From VYFG01 sp965203365 (lineage in GTDB: Bacteria; Pseudomonadota; Gammaproteobacteria; Arenicellales; Poriferihabitantaceae), in assembly GCA_965203365.1 (NCBI GenBank), contig OZ241878.1, positions 806,001 to 870,000 of the forward strand: 64,000 nucleotides of DNA, in the 5' to 3' direction. Within the stretch, counting starts at the first letter, position 1, and every line of letters begins with the position of its first letter. Positions 19,148 to 28,884 of the stretch are shown piece by piece. The notes under the pieces are model-generated. The model was not told where the DNA came from. It searched no databases and worked only from the letters and a program-made list of their open reading frames with translations. Both the position numbers and the translations under genes were made by a program.

Positions 19148-19699
19148 TCACGTATTACCAGTATAAAACTCGGGCCACTTTATTTTCACCACGTTCGTAT
19201 GGCTGGCCAGAGAGTGACACTGGTTGATAATGGGTGGGGGAGGGGGGACTGTCAAACCCTCTCGACGTTTTTCCAATGCAATATGCATGCTTTGGTAGGC
19301 GGTAGTCGCAATAGGCTTGAGTAAATCCATCAAATGCGTGCAGCTTTCTTCTCGGAGCACTCGATTTCTGACCTCTTCTTGCCATCCGGGACCGATGTGT
19401 ATCCCCTCAAGCCGCTTCATATTTCTCTCAACATTTCGACAGATCGCGAAGGGTGTGTCATCCATGGAAACTTCCACTCGATGAATGAGCAAGTCGAGAT
19501 CCAGAGTGACGCACAAACTGAATTGATGAATAGGTTCATGGGCATCAACACCATTTTTTTCATGGTTGGGGAACCAGTAGGGTTTGGTGTCCAGCAGGTG
19601 CGCTTCGACTTCCCAGAGGCCGTCAGAACGTTCATAACCCTGAAGTTTCAGTTGCCTTGTGTGGTGAAGTTTGCGTTCAGAAGAATGGGGAAGAGGCAT
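19148..19699 (-). CDS. DUF2889 domain protein
   Basis: Protein of 183 residues matching the DUF2889 pattern: LHHTRQLKLQGYERSDGLW, VEAHLLDTKPYWF, EPIHQFSLCVTLD and GIHIGPGWQEEVRNRVL. The function of the family is unknown. It is often found near acyl-CoA or aromatic-acid genes, and here it shares strand and neighbourhood with a thiolase. It lies between the two copies of the DUF1703 gene. Confidence 0.75.
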   Translation of the reverse strand: MPLPHSSERKLHHTRQLKLQGYERSDGLWEVEAHLLDTKPYWFPNHEKNGVDAHEPIHQFSLCVTLDLDLLIHRVEVSMDDTPFAICRNVERNMKRLEGIHIGPGWQEEVRNRVLREESCTHLMDLLKPIATTAYQSMHIALEKRREGLTVPPPPPIINQCHSLASHTNVVKIKWPEFYTGNT

Positions 19700-19985
19700 G
19701 AAATCCGATGCATTTGAAGTGAATGGAATGGATTGTATCGCAGAGTCTTCTTGTTATTCGGGTTAAATCCTGCCTGATTTTCGACTCTTCAAGGATAAGA
19801 ATAATCGCATATACAAAGATATGGCCTTGATTTAGAGAAAGTAGATTGGCTGGCCTTCAAATGGTCATACCATTTTGTGGTGGCGACTGCACAGACCAAA
19901 GAAAACTGCAGGCGAACAATGCCGGTATCGGTCGGGACAGGAACTTGGTGGGCAGCCAGCACAGCATTGCCTGGTGAGAATGGCA

Positions 19986-21170
19986 TCAGAACAGTCGTTC
20001 CATGGCGATCGCGGTGGCTTCGCCCCCGCCGATGCATATCCCCGCCATACCGAGTCGGGCGTTTCGCGCCTTCATGGCACCGAGTAGAGTGACCAGGATG
20101 CGGGCACCGGAAGCCCCGATGGGATGGCCCAATGCGCAGGCACCGCCATGCACATTGACACGGTCTGCATCCAGTTCGAGTTCCTGCATGGCTACCATCG
20201 TGACCACAGCGAAAGCCTCATTGATTTCAAACAGTTCAATCTCGCTGCTCTTTTTTCCGATTTGAGTCAGACATTTCTGGATGGCACCGACGGGGGCTGT
20301 CGTAAACCAACCTGGTTCCTGGGCATGTGTCGTATGCGCCAGAATACGCGCAAGCGGTTGTATTTGTTGGCGTTCCGCTTCGGATTCTCGCATCAAGATC
20401 AGAGCTGCGGCTCCATCAGATATCGAACTGGAATTCGCCGCGGTGACACTCCCTTTCGGGCGAAATGCGGGCTTTAGAGTGGAAATTTTCTCGATATTGG
20501 CTCGGAAGGGCGTTTCGTCCTGCACCAAGGTATCAGTCTTCTTGTTGTTGATCACTTCGACAGGCACGATTTCTTCGTCAAAAAGCCCATCGAGGCTGCT
20601 TTTTCTGGCCCGCTTCAGGGAACGGACAGTGAATGCGTCCTGCGAGGAGCGGGAGAACCGATATCGGTCGGCACAATCTTCCGCAAACTCCCCCATCAAG
20701 CGTCCCTTGTCATAGGCATCTTCCAGCCCATCCAGAAACATATGGTCCAGGACTTGAGCATGGCCCATACGCAGACCCTGTCGTACTCTGGGGAGCAGGT
20801 AAGGGGCATTGGACATACTTTCCATACCACCTGCGACAAAGCTCCTGCCTGTGCCAGCCTTCAAGAGATCATGGGCGAGCATCACCGCTTTCATCCCGGA
20901 ACCGCACATCTTGTTGATGGTGGTACAACCTGTCGAAAGCGGCAGGCCTGCCCCCAACGCTGCCTGACGGGCTGGGGCTTGTCCCTGGCCAGCTGACAAA
21001 ACATTTCCCATAATCACCTCGTCGATTTGTGCTGCGTTGATCCCGGATCGTTTCACGGCCGCCTTGATCGCGACGGCACCCAGCTCGGCCGCCGTGAATT
21101 GTGACAACCCACCCTGAAAACACCCCATCGGTGTTCGGGACGATGATACGATGACAATTGAATCAGACAT
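19986..21170 (-). CDS. Acetyl-CoA acetyltransferase (thiolase)
   Basis: Thiolase II of 394 residues that condenses two acetyl-CoA or cleaves acetoacetyl-CoA in the cytoplasm. The catalytic set is complete: nucleophilic C89 in NKMCGSGMKA, H349 in GHPIGASG and C379 in CIGGGEATA. The N-terminus IVIVSSSRTPMGCFQGGLS is typical. It could serve ketone-body or polyhydroxybutyrate metabolism or the last step of branched-acid degradation. No partner beta-ketothiolase-pathway gene is adjacent on this strand. Confidence 0.9.
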   Translation of the reverse strand: MSDSIVIVSSSRTPMGCFQGGLSQFTAAELGAVAIKAAVKRSGINAAQIDEVIMGNVLSAGQGQAPARQAALGAGLPLSTGCTTINKMCGSGMKAVMLAHDLLKAGTGRSFVAGGMESMSNAPYLLPRVRQGLRMGHAQVLDHMFLDGLEDAYDKGRLMGEFAEDCADRYRFSRSSQDAFTVRSLKRARKSSLDGLFDEEIVPVEVINNKKTDTLVQDETPFRANIEKISTLKPAFRPKGSVTAANSSSISDGAAALILMRESEAERQQIQPLARILAHTTHAQEPGWFTTAPVGAIQKCLTQIGKKSSEIELFEINEAFAVVTMVAMQELELDADRVNVHGGACALGHPIGASGARILVTLLGAMKARNARLGMAGICIGGGEATAIAMERLF

Positions 21171-21488
21171 CAGTTTGAAAAAGATTTCTAACCAATAGAA
21201 AAATAGATATTTTGATCGAAAAATTTACCTGAACTGGTGGTCATGTCCCACCCCGAAGGGCGTACCGGCCATTGGCCGACGCATCACCGAATGCCAAGGG
21301 GTGATGGGTGATTGTTCCCTTGTCAGCCATCGGGATTAAATGGTTGGTCATTGCTTTTTTTCGTACTTCTGTTGGCCGCAAGAAAGCCAGTCTGTCTGGA
21401 AGGAGATGCACATCCAGTGAGATTACCGATCTGGGCGAGGCATCTCCCCTCGCTAATCCTGTTCCGTCCGGACCATCGCCTGTTGGTG
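21171..21488. other. Thiolase upstream region
   Basis: About 320 bases with no gene. The AT-rich stretch just upstream of the thiolase start is the likely promoter area. A CGGCCATTGGCCG palindrome lies near 21268-21280. No clear -35/-10 pair was found. Confidence 0.35.
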
Positions 21489-21966
21489 ATGCACATGATC
21501 AAACACCAGCGCACCGCCGATCAATCGCCCGCTCCGGCGTTCGGTAACTTGCCTGCATAATCCTGCTCCTGCTCCTGCATCTGGGCCACCGTCGCGTCCA
21601 GTTGCCTGTCGACCGCCGCGTCGTCTTGTGCCACCTTGCCTTTATCTGCCCATGATGAATCAACACCCAACCTGATCGGCCCTGATGGGTAATCTCGTCC
21701 GACCGGATGTCGAGGCCCATCGCCACTCAAGTCAGAATACCGCAAACTGACATAAAATCCGTCCCACCGGTCCTCGCTGCCGGCGAACAGCTCGTGCAGC
21801 GTATCGACCAGCAGGGTCTTGCCGAAGCGACGCGGGCGGGACAGGAACCAGTAGCGTCCGGCCTAGGTCAGTTGCTGGAGGTGGGCGGTCTTGTCCACAT
21901 AGTAGCAACCCGAAGTCCGGAGATTCCGGAAGGAGGAATCCCCGATCGGCAATTGCAGTCGATTCA
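21489..21966 (-). pseudogene. Internally deleted second copy of the DUF1703 gene
   Basis: The N-terminal ~65 codons (MNRLQLPIGDSSFRNLRTSG onwards) are almost identical to the copy at 17389-18963 but joined directly to a diverged C-terminal piece (MGLDIRSDEITHQGRSG, then a RYRTPE-like end). The central ~300 codons are missing. A C-to-T change turns the Gln codon at position 35 into TAG. Homology continues about 50 bases upstream of the start (ATCATAGCA is shared). The head is much better preserved than the tail, which suggests recent conversion or duplication of the 5' end. Confidence 0.8.
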
Positions 21967-22111
21967 TGATCAGTTGGCTTCGCGAATATGGTGTCACATC
22001 ATAGCATGGCTCTGTGCTATCCGTCATGGCCGAAAAGACGATTCCAGGTACGCACTTACTACGGCTGGGGCGTGACGATGGCGGGGGCAACATGTTATCG
22101 GAGGCGAGCCG

Positions 22112-22783
22112 TTACCTCAACTGAATCAGTTCAACCAGATCACCAAGATCGGAGATGGTTTGGGTTGGCTGAAATTCCCAAGGATCAAAAATCGTGGTTG
22201 GTTCACGCTGCACCCAAAAGGCGGGCAGTCCCGCAGCCACCGCGCCGCAGATATCAAACATATTGCTGGAGACCAGATAGGTGTCCTGGGGCTTGGAGCC
22301 ACCGCGTTCGACCATGTATTGATAGAGCAGGGGGTTCGGTTTGAAGGTCCTTTTGTCATCGACACTGACGATCCCATCCAAGCAATCCATCAAGCCGGCA
22401 TTGTGCAGGAGCACTTCCAGGTCGGATCGAACGCCATTGGAAAAGGCATACAGCCCGACATTGAGTTTTCGGAGTCTTTCAAGTCCCTCGGGGACATCAT
22501 CAAAAGGGGGCAATTCCAGGTAAAGTGCCATTAGACTTTCCTTGTCTGATACATTGATTTCAAAGCCAAACTGCTGACAAGTCCAGTCGAGTGCCTGACG
22601 GGTGCATTGTCTGAAATCACGGTACTGATCCATCAAGCCATAGCGCCAGGTATATTCGAGTTGTTTCAGACGCCATTGGGTCGAAAAATCCTTGGCACGG
22701 TGACCCACCAGTGCGGTCAGGCCCTTGGTCATCCCAGTGGTATCAATGAGTGTTCCGTAGACATCAAATGCCAGCGTGGTCAT
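22112..22783 (-). CDS. Haloacid dehalogenase-type hydrolase (type II)
   Basis: HAD-superfamily hydrolase of 223 residues, similar to L-2-haloacid dehalogenases. The nucleophile D7 lies in MTTLAFDVYGTLIDT, followed by YAFSNGVRSDLEVLL (motif II) and FKPNPLLYQYM (motif III Lys). VSSNMFDICGAVAAGLPAFWVQR is the family-typical C-terminal motif (VSSN..DI.GA...G....W). The inner ATG is chosen because the 16 residues before it are outside the fold. The real substrate may be a non-halogenated phosphate or acid. Confidence 0.82.
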   Translation of the reverse strand: MTTLAFDVYGTLIDTTGMTKGLTALVGHRAKDFSTQWRLKQLEYTWRYGLMDQYRDFRQCTRQALDWTCQQFGFEINVSDKESLMALYLELPPFDDVPEGLERLRKLNVGLYAFSNGVRSDLEVLLHNAGLMDCLDGIVSVDDKRTFKPNPLLYQYMVERGGSKPQDTYLVSSNMFDICGAVAAGLPAFWVQREPTTIFDPWEFQPTQTISDLGDLVELIQLR

Positions 22784-22796
22784 GGTTCGTAGTGAG

Positions 22797-23192
22797 TCAA
22801 TGACAAAGGAGCGGTAGGGTCGTGATGACACGGACCCACTGGCTGGTTTTCAGGCGGTTATAGGTTTCGGGATGCTCCCGGGAAATCACGACAATCAGCA
22901 GGTCATCAATGAAGGTGGGCAGGGTGGACAGCACTCCTTCCTCGGATTCCAGCCATGGCTGGAGTTTCTCGATATCGGTCGAAGAGACATAATAGGATAT
23001 GCCACCATTCGATAGTGCCGTCCGGGTCTGGTATTGATTCAGATAGGCCAGACGGAAGGCATCCGCTACCCACTGGCCACCGCCGGTGGACAAAAATCCT
23101 CCCATCCAACCGATACCCAGCATGCTCACCAGCAGTAACATCAGTTGGACGGCATGAAGCTTTTGGAACCTTTCGCTGAAAGTTACCCACAT
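22797..23192 (-). CDS. Small membrane-anchored protein, unknown function
   Basis: Frame of 131 residues ending 13 bases before the dehalogenase start. Residues about 16-34 (QLMLLLVSMLGIGWMGGFL) form one likely membrane segment, followed by a soluble part rich in Ser/Thr and acidic residues. I recognise no family. Support comes from amino-acid composition, the N-terminal anchor and tight spacing to the next gene. It may be co-transcribed with the dehalogenase. Confidence 0.45.
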   Translation of the reverse strand: MWVTFSERFQKLHAVQLMLLLVSMLGIGWMGGFLSTGGGQWVADAFRLAYLNQYQTRTALSNGGISYYVSSTDIEKLQPWLESEEGVLSTLPTFIDDLLIVVISREHPETYNRLKTSQWVRVITTLPLLCH

Positions 23193-23661
23193 AAGGTCGG
23201 TTGGAGATGAGCATACACGGGCGAAGTTTGATCATCGATAGTTTACCAAGCCTCATCTGCCGAGTGACTGCTGTTGGTTAGAAAGATTGCCTGAGGGTCC
23301 AGGCGTTCATCACGCCATTCTCATGATCCGGAGCGGGGTGGTTCAGTGAAATTTCGGGCCGGAAGGTATTCATACGAGGTCATCAGTCGACCGAATGGTG
23401 ATAGGATTAACTTCGCATAAGGTATATTATGTTAAATTAAATGATCGAATGATGATCGAAGTCGAATTGTGGCAGACGGCGGGTATCGACACTCACGCCC
23501 CCGTGTTGCTCATATCGATGGTGGCACGACGAATCCCAGGCGATGGAGCTCTGGCCGAAACGCCTGTCTTTCAAATCAACCGACTCGGGATCAACGTGGA
23601 TGGCGATATGGGAAATCTGAAATGACCAGGCGGCGGTTGAAGGGAACCTGGAAGTTGCCAG
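23193..23661. other. Intergenic, possible small plus-strand frame
   Basis: About 470 bases with no recognised gene. A plus-strand frame (about 23449-23625) would encode a 58-residue peptide beginning MMIEVELWQTAG with non-random composition, but it has no motif and no clear ribosome-binding site, so it is not called. Confidence 0.3.
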
Positions 23662-25599
23662 TCATTCTTTCCGAAGTTCGTCCTGCCAATCGGAAATGGG
23701 CAACGACTCCACCACTTCGATGGTCATGACATTGCTGAAGAGCCGGCCATACCGGTCTGTTGTGGACACGGTCATTGCATGCACGCCGACTGGAAGATCG
23801 ACCGGCAGATCGGCGCGCCACAGATGGCTGGAATGATCCGAAAGCATCCAGGCATAAAATGGACCCGGATGCTCTCCGACCCATGGAACCTCACCCCAGA
23901 TGGTGAGGCCGGCGGTCTCGTCATCCCCCTCGGTGGACCGAAAGGCAATTCGACCGACAGTCGATTGCATCGCTAGTGCCACCGGGTCTGCATATTTGAC
24001 ACCCTTGAGCTTCGCTTCGCCACTGCCCATCTGGGTCCTCGTCGCCGGGATCACAATACCATTGATCTTCACAGTCACCCGACTGTCTCTGGAACCGTTC
24101 CAGACATTGACGGCGACCCAGCTGCCATCGGTCAGATCTTTGGCTGTCAGCATGCGGGTATCCCCGAGATCATTCACTGTAACAGCGGGCTCGACATCCC
24201 ATTGGCCCCGATGTTGGTCAGCATGATCCAACAGCTTCTGTGCCCATGTGCGGAATCGGGGGGTGTTCAATCCCGCATGCAACTGAGTGTTCTCGTCCGT
24301 ATGGAATGTCTTGTACGTGTCGGTATACTGACTGCCCGCGAAGTCGATCTGATAATAACCGCGGGGGGACCCGAGACGCTGAATCGAACGCGGAACCCCC
24401 TGATCATTGATATCTCCCGCCCACCAGCTGCCCGAAATTCCACCCGTGATAATCTGGTGAAATTGTGCGGCTCCGGTACCCGTCTGTTCAATCCACCCCT
24501 CAAAATACTCTCCGGGCAGGATCTGCTCTGTCGTGTGGGTATGGCCGACAAGGCCAAGCACCTTGCGGCCATCCACGATGTGGTAGAGTTCGTGAAGGTT
24601 GTCCGTTTGGTGCTTGGCAGACGTATTGTCGGTGAAGGAAACAAACGGAATATGCGCGATCAGCACAATCAGCTTGTCATCAGGGACATGGGTCAGGTCC
24701 TCTCGCAGCCAGTCCAGTTGACGCTGTGAGATCACACCGTTGTAGGTGTGTCGTCTGTCGGGTGAGCAGAACGGATGTGGGTCGACACCGTTGCAGGGAT
24801 AACGGACATTGTCAAGCCCGACAAAATGCACCTCGCCGATATCGAAAGAGTAATATTCTGGCCCCCATTCGCGGCGGAAAGTATCGAAAGAGTCCTGGTC
24901 GCTGTCGGCATCCAGATCAAGATCATGGTTGCCGCCCACAAAATACTGTGGCACCCCACCCACGGACACGATGCGTTTGAATCTGGGATACAGGGACAGA
25001 TCATCGCCCAATATATCGCCTGCGAACATCAGGCATTCGGTGTCCGAATTATCGCGTGCCGCAAGCAGTCGTCCGGCGGTTTCACGGACATATCCGAGTT
25101 CCATGTGGGTGTAGGCTTGCGCATCGCCGAAAACCAGACAAGAAAAGCGGTCACCGACATCATCGACAATCAGCGGAAAGTTGATTCTCTGCGGCAGCGG
25201 TCCGGTCGGTGGAATTCCGCCAAAACGCAGGGAGGGAGACCCGGCTTCCTTATGGATGTAATAAAATTGCGGCACCATTTCATCACTGACCGGAGTCGTA
25301 TAACCGGCAGGTTTCGTTATGAACAGGTTCATGTCACCGTAAGCAGGCAGTCGGAATTCACCCCGGCTATTGGTTGTCATGACTTCGCGTCCGTTAGACA
25401 CCATAACATCCGCAATGCCCGGCTCACCGGAGTCGAGACGGGAATTTCGGTTCACATCCAGAAATACCGTGCCTTGGGCATCGGTCGGTGGGTGAGCCCC
25501 TCGGATTGTCTCAACGGACCCGATATAAGTCGTCTCTTTCGCCCAGGCACTGGTGGTGGATACCACGAGACCCAGACAGATGATGGGAAGATATTTCAT
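23662..25599 (-). CDS. Secreted calcineurin-like metallophosphoesterase
   Basis: Exported protein of 645 residues. The signal peptide MKYLPIICLGLVVSTTSAWA supports this start over an ATG 16 codons earlier. The N-terminal part (about 30-120; FLDVNRNSRLDSGEPGIADV) is an SdrD-B/MetallophosN-like beta domain. The metallophosphatase core follows with VFGDAQ, AGDILGDD, GGNHDLD, LIAHIPF and GHTHTTE as metal-binding motifs. A C-terminal MetallophosC-like beta domain ends the chain. The first motif reads GDAQ rather than GDxH, a variant known in this three-domain family. The substrate is unknown; roles in phosphate scavenging or envelope phosphodiester cleavage are possible. Confidence 0.85.
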   Translation of the reverse strand: MKYLPIICLGLVVSTTSAWAKETTYIGSVETIRGAHPPTDAQGTVFLDVNRNSRLDSGEPGIADVMVSNGREVMTTNSRGEFRLPAYGDMNLFITKPAGYTTPVSDEMVPQFYYIHKEAGSPSLRFGGIPPTGPLPQRINFPLIVDDVGDRFSCLVFGDAQAYTHMELGYVRETAGRLLAARDNSDTECLMFAGDILGDDLSLYPRFKRIVSVGGVPQYFVGGNHDLDLDADSDQDSFDTFRREWGPEYYSFDIGEVHFVGLDNVRYPCNGVDPHPFCSPDRRHTYNGVISQRQLDWLREDLTHVPDDKLIVLIAHIPFVSFTDNTSAKHQTDNLHELYHIVDGRKVLGLVGHTHTTEQILPGEYFEGWIEQTGTGAAQFHQIITGGISGSWWAGDINDQGVPRSIQRLGSPRGYYQIDFAGSQYTDTYKTFHTDENTQLHAGLNTPRFRTWAQKLLDHADQHRGQWDVEPAVTVNDLGDTRMLTAKDLTDGSWVAVNVWNGSRDSRVTVKINGIVIPATRTQMGSGEAKLKGVKYADPVALAMQSTVGRIAFRSTEGDDETAGLTIWGEVPWVGEHPGPFYAWMLSDHSSHLWRADLPVDLPVGVHAMTVSTTDRYGRLFSNVMTIEVVESLPISDWQDELRKE

Positions 25600-26167
25600 G
25601 GCAAGTTTTGCTGTGATATGAAGACAGTCCGGATAATGCTGATCCATCGATTGATTGGATGAAAGCTGTTTTGAGCGGAACTGGTTTGGTCAGTGATCGA
25701 CCAATCCCATCTAAAATCTATCCTCAGATATTGCACGCATAAAGCCAAAGTCGGGCAGCATGCGGGGTTGAGGTCATCAAGATTTTCCATTTCCGTATTC
25801 TGTTGGTGATCCGCTCATCAGCAGGTTTGACCCTATCTTGGCCACATCTCCCCTTCCACCATTGTTCGCGTCCGATGGCCCAAGCAGGAGATGAGTTAAG
25901 GATGACGGGTATATGTTCGGCCCTTTTCAGTACAGTTGGGGGGCATGGGGGCAAGTTTCCAGTAAATCGAATGATATTTCGCGTCCGTTGGGATGTCACG
26001 TTTTAAGTTCGATTGATGAGTTCATTTTGTCCTGGTTTCAGACGAATCCTCGTCACCGAAAATCGAAAAAATCGAGCTGTAAAACAATCTATTTTCGTTC
26101 ATAATCGGTTTTTCATTAGAGTTATGTCAGCACCAGACTCGCAACAATATACCTTACTGTTATACCT
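25600..26167. other. Divergent intergenic region upstream of GAPDH
   Basis: About 570 bases separate the phosphoesterase start from the GAPDH start. It should hold both promoters. The last 100 bases are AT-rich, but no consensus pair is convincing. No gene or RNA is recognised, and no arsenic-repressor (ArsR) gene is present. Confidence 0.4.
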
Positions 26168-27193
26168 ATGGGTCTGAATCTAGGAATCAATGGTTTCGGT
26201 CGAATCGGAAGACTCATTTTCCGTATTGCGATGGACAGCACAGATGTCAAGGTGATTCAAATCAATGACCCTGCCGGAAATACGGAGACATTCTCACATC
26301 TGGTGAACTTCGATTCTGTGCATGGCCGATGGAATCGACAGACTGGATATAACCCAGAGGGTCTGCTGATAGATGACCTGCATGTACGACATTCCAAAAA
26401 TGGTGATTTGCAGAAAACCGACTGGTCGGGATGCGATGTGGTGATCGAAGCTTCCGGCCAGTTTCGGTCTGTCGAAAAACTGAGATCATATGGTCAACAA
26501 GGTGTCCGGCAAGTTGTGGTTACGGCTCCGTTGGTGGATGATGAAATATTGAATGTGGTCATGGGAGTGAATGACCATTTGTACTTGCCTGAAAAACATA
26601 GCATCGTGACGGCCGCCTCCTGTACGACAAACTGTTTGGCTCCGATTGTCAAGGTGATCCATGAAAACCTGGGAATTTGTCATGGGAGCATGACGACGAT
26701 TCATGCGGTCACGACTTCTCAGCGTATACTTGATGCGCCCCATTCGGATTTGCGCAGGGCAAGAGCCTGTGGAATGAGCCTGATCCCCACCACGACCGGT
26801 TCGGCGAGAGCGATTGGCCGCATTTTTCCTGATTTGAAGGAAAAACTGAATGGTCATGCGATTAGGGTTCCACTGGCCAATGCATCACTGACCGACTGTG
26901 TGTTTGAAGTGAAAACCCCCACTACTGTGAACGAGGTCAATGGACTGCTCGCGACAGCCGCTGACGGCCCTCTTCGGGGCATATTGGGGTATGAAGAGCG
27001 TCCGTTGGTCTCTATCGATTATCGGACTGACCCTCGCTCCAGTATTGTAGATGCCCTTTCCACCATGGTCATCAATCAATCGCAAATCAAGATTTATGCC
27101 TGGTATGACAATGAATGGGGATATGCCAATCGTGTGGTTGACTTGGTTCAACTCATAGGACGCAAATGCGGATTAGTCCGTGGAGTGGCTTGA
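26168..27193 (+). CDS. gap: ArsJ-associated-type glyceraldehyde-3-phosphate dehydrogenase
   Basis: NAD(P)-dependent GAPDH of 341 residues. The Rossmann start GINGFGRIGRLIFR, nucleophile C152 in SCTTNC and H179 in MTTIHAVT are present. The block QINDPAG then LVNFDSVHGRW, plus RRARACGMSLIPTTTGSA, is characteristic of GAPDHs that pair with the arsenate-efflux protein ArsJ, where the enzyme makes 1-arseno-3-phosphoglycerate for export. No arsJ, arsR or arsC lies in the window, and an IS30 element sits just downstream. It may therefore be a remnant of an arsenate-resistance operon or a recruited glycolytic enzyme. No strong ribosome-binding site is visible. Confidence 0.83.
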   Translation: MGLNLGINGFGRIGRLIFRIAMDSTDVKVIQINDPAGNTETFSHLVNFDSVHGRWNRQTGYNPEGLLIDDLHVRHSKNGDLQKTDWSGCDVVIEASGQFRSVEKLRSYGQQGVRQVVVTAPLVDDEILNVVMGVNDHLYLPEKHSIVTAASCTTNCLAPIVKVIHENLGICHGSMTTIHAVTTSQRILDAPHSDLRRARACGMSLIPTTTGSARAIGRIFPDLKEKLNGHAIRVPLANASLTDCVFEVKTPTTVNEVNGLLATAADGPLRGILGYEERPLVSIDYRTDPRSSIVDALSTMVINQSQIKIYAWYDNEWGYANRVVDLVQLIGRKCGLVRGVA

Positions 27194-27320
27194 AGGGTTC
27201 CAAGGCCTCATCAGCCAACCGGGTAGTACCTGATCGTTACAGGGAATTACTGAGTATTCATAATGACGGATGAGGCACACTAAAGATGTGGGTGGTGCTG
27301 TATTTTCACCCCACGTCCAC

Positions 27321-28616
27321 TCCGAAGTGCCACACTCGCCCCGCTCCCGGCATGAGGGCATCCCCCGAAGGAAGGGAGCACGTTGGCAACCGGACCATTC
27401 AGCCCTCCCAGGGGCTGAATGGGTCTGATTTCGGTTATCAATGGCATCCATCTCGACGCCAGGGTCGACTCGGGCCGGTTTCGGCCGAGCGAGGCCCTGC
27501 CCGTCGAATACAGGCTTCTGGAAAGGGAGGGGATGGGCGAGAAATGACCGACTTCAGGGCGGGGCGACGGCGCTGGTGAAGACCTCTTCCGGGGTCCAAA
27601 CCCCCAGCACCTTCCGGGGCCGGTGGTTGATCCGGTCGGCCACCGCCCAAACTTGGGCCGGCGTCCCCTGACGAAAGTTCGTCCCCTTCGGACAGTCCCG
27701 GCGTACCAAGCCGTGGGTCTGCTCTATCAGGCCCCGCTCCCCGGAGTGGTAAGGAGTGGCAAAATCCAAGTCAGTCCCGAGGGCCTTGGCGATCGCTCGG
27801 TGCCCGGCGAACTCCTGGCCGTGGTCCGCCGTGCCCGGGTGCACCCGGTCCCGAATCGGGGCCATCCGCCGGACAATGGCCTCGGTCACGGCCGCCGCGG
27901 TCTTCCCTTCCACCCAGACCAGCCCCATGAACTTCGAGGCCCGATCACCCCAGGAAATCCAGGCTCCCCGGGGCATCCCCCCGATGATCAGGTCAAGCTC
28001 CCCGTCCCCGATCCGGCCCTTGGCCTCCCCCATCCGCCGGGCGCTCGGCGATGTCCACCCGACCGGGAAGTTGACCGCGTCCCGCAGGTCGCCCTCCCCG
28101 CCCGTTCGGCTGCTTCCCCCGGCGGCGCAGACACCGGGACCGCGTGCCTCCCGCTTGCCGGCCTGCCCGGATAGACTGATAGATCCCCGTCTTCCCGGCC
28201 ATCGCTTCCCCGGGTTGCCAAAACCGGCCCGCGATGGGTTCCGGCTCCAGCCTTCCCGGCACCGCCCAGCGCTCCGGGGCCATCTTCCAGGGCACGGCCG
28301 GGGCGGCCCGGTGTCGGGATGTCGCCTTGCTCTGGGCGGGCTGATGTCGATCCCCCCGCTGTCCGCGATGGCGGGACAGCTCCCGGGAAATCGTGCTGAC
28401 ATCCCGTCCGAGTGGCTCAGCCATCGGCCGCTGGGGTCGACCCGTGGACTGGAGCGCGAAAATGGGCGATCTTTCCGGGTGGATCAGGGGGTGGTCGCCA
28501 GTCGGCATGGCCCTTCTCCGTTGATTGGTCAACCGAGAGGGTCTGCCATCCTCTGGCCCGCTGCCATCCGCCTGACTCAAGCAATCAGGCGACGGGGCCA
28601 AGTGCTGCACTTCAGA
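27321..28616 (-). mobile_element. IS30-family insertion sequence (tentative ends)
   Basis: About 1.3 kb of GC-richer DNA around an IS30-type transposase gene. Possible terminal inverted repeats are TCCGAAGTGCCACACTCG then CCCCG on the left and, in reverse complement, TCTGAAGTGCAGCACTTGG then CCCCG on the right, matching in about 19 of 24 columns. Target duplications were not identified, so the borders are uncertain. Confidence 0.4.
27554..28508 (-). pseudogene. IS30-family transposase, single-base frameshift
   Basis: The N-terminal frame carries the IS30 helix-turn-helix (ALQSTGRPQRPMAEPLGRDV then STISRELSRH), a KMAPERW block and GRVDIAERPA. The next frame resumes with GRIGDGELDLIIGG, ADHGQEFAGH and YHSGERGLIEQTHGL, the DDE catalytic core, and ends RPRKVLGVWTPEEVF. 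An extra G in the GCGGATGGGG stretch near 28040 separates the frames. Catalytic residues are otherwise present. The copy is probably inactive unless the shift is programmed or a read error; IS30 normally uses a single frame. Confidence 0.75.
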
Positions 28617-28884
28617 ACGACACAGGGGTCATCGGTTGGGATATGCGCCACTTGAAATTGCCCTACCCTTTCGATTTCACGAATTTTTTCGGCATTGCCA
28701 CCAACATGGCGAAGGCGACAGGGAGGTTGATCGGAACGATTCTGGCTGGTGGTTTCAGGTCAGTGGAATTCGAGGCATGTTTACTCGGTTGCAAAGCCTT
28801 GGTCGCATTGACCGCAATCTTGTCCCCCGCTATTTTTATGAGTACACAGGCAAGACCGCTTCGGGGCCACTTCCTATCGAGTCA

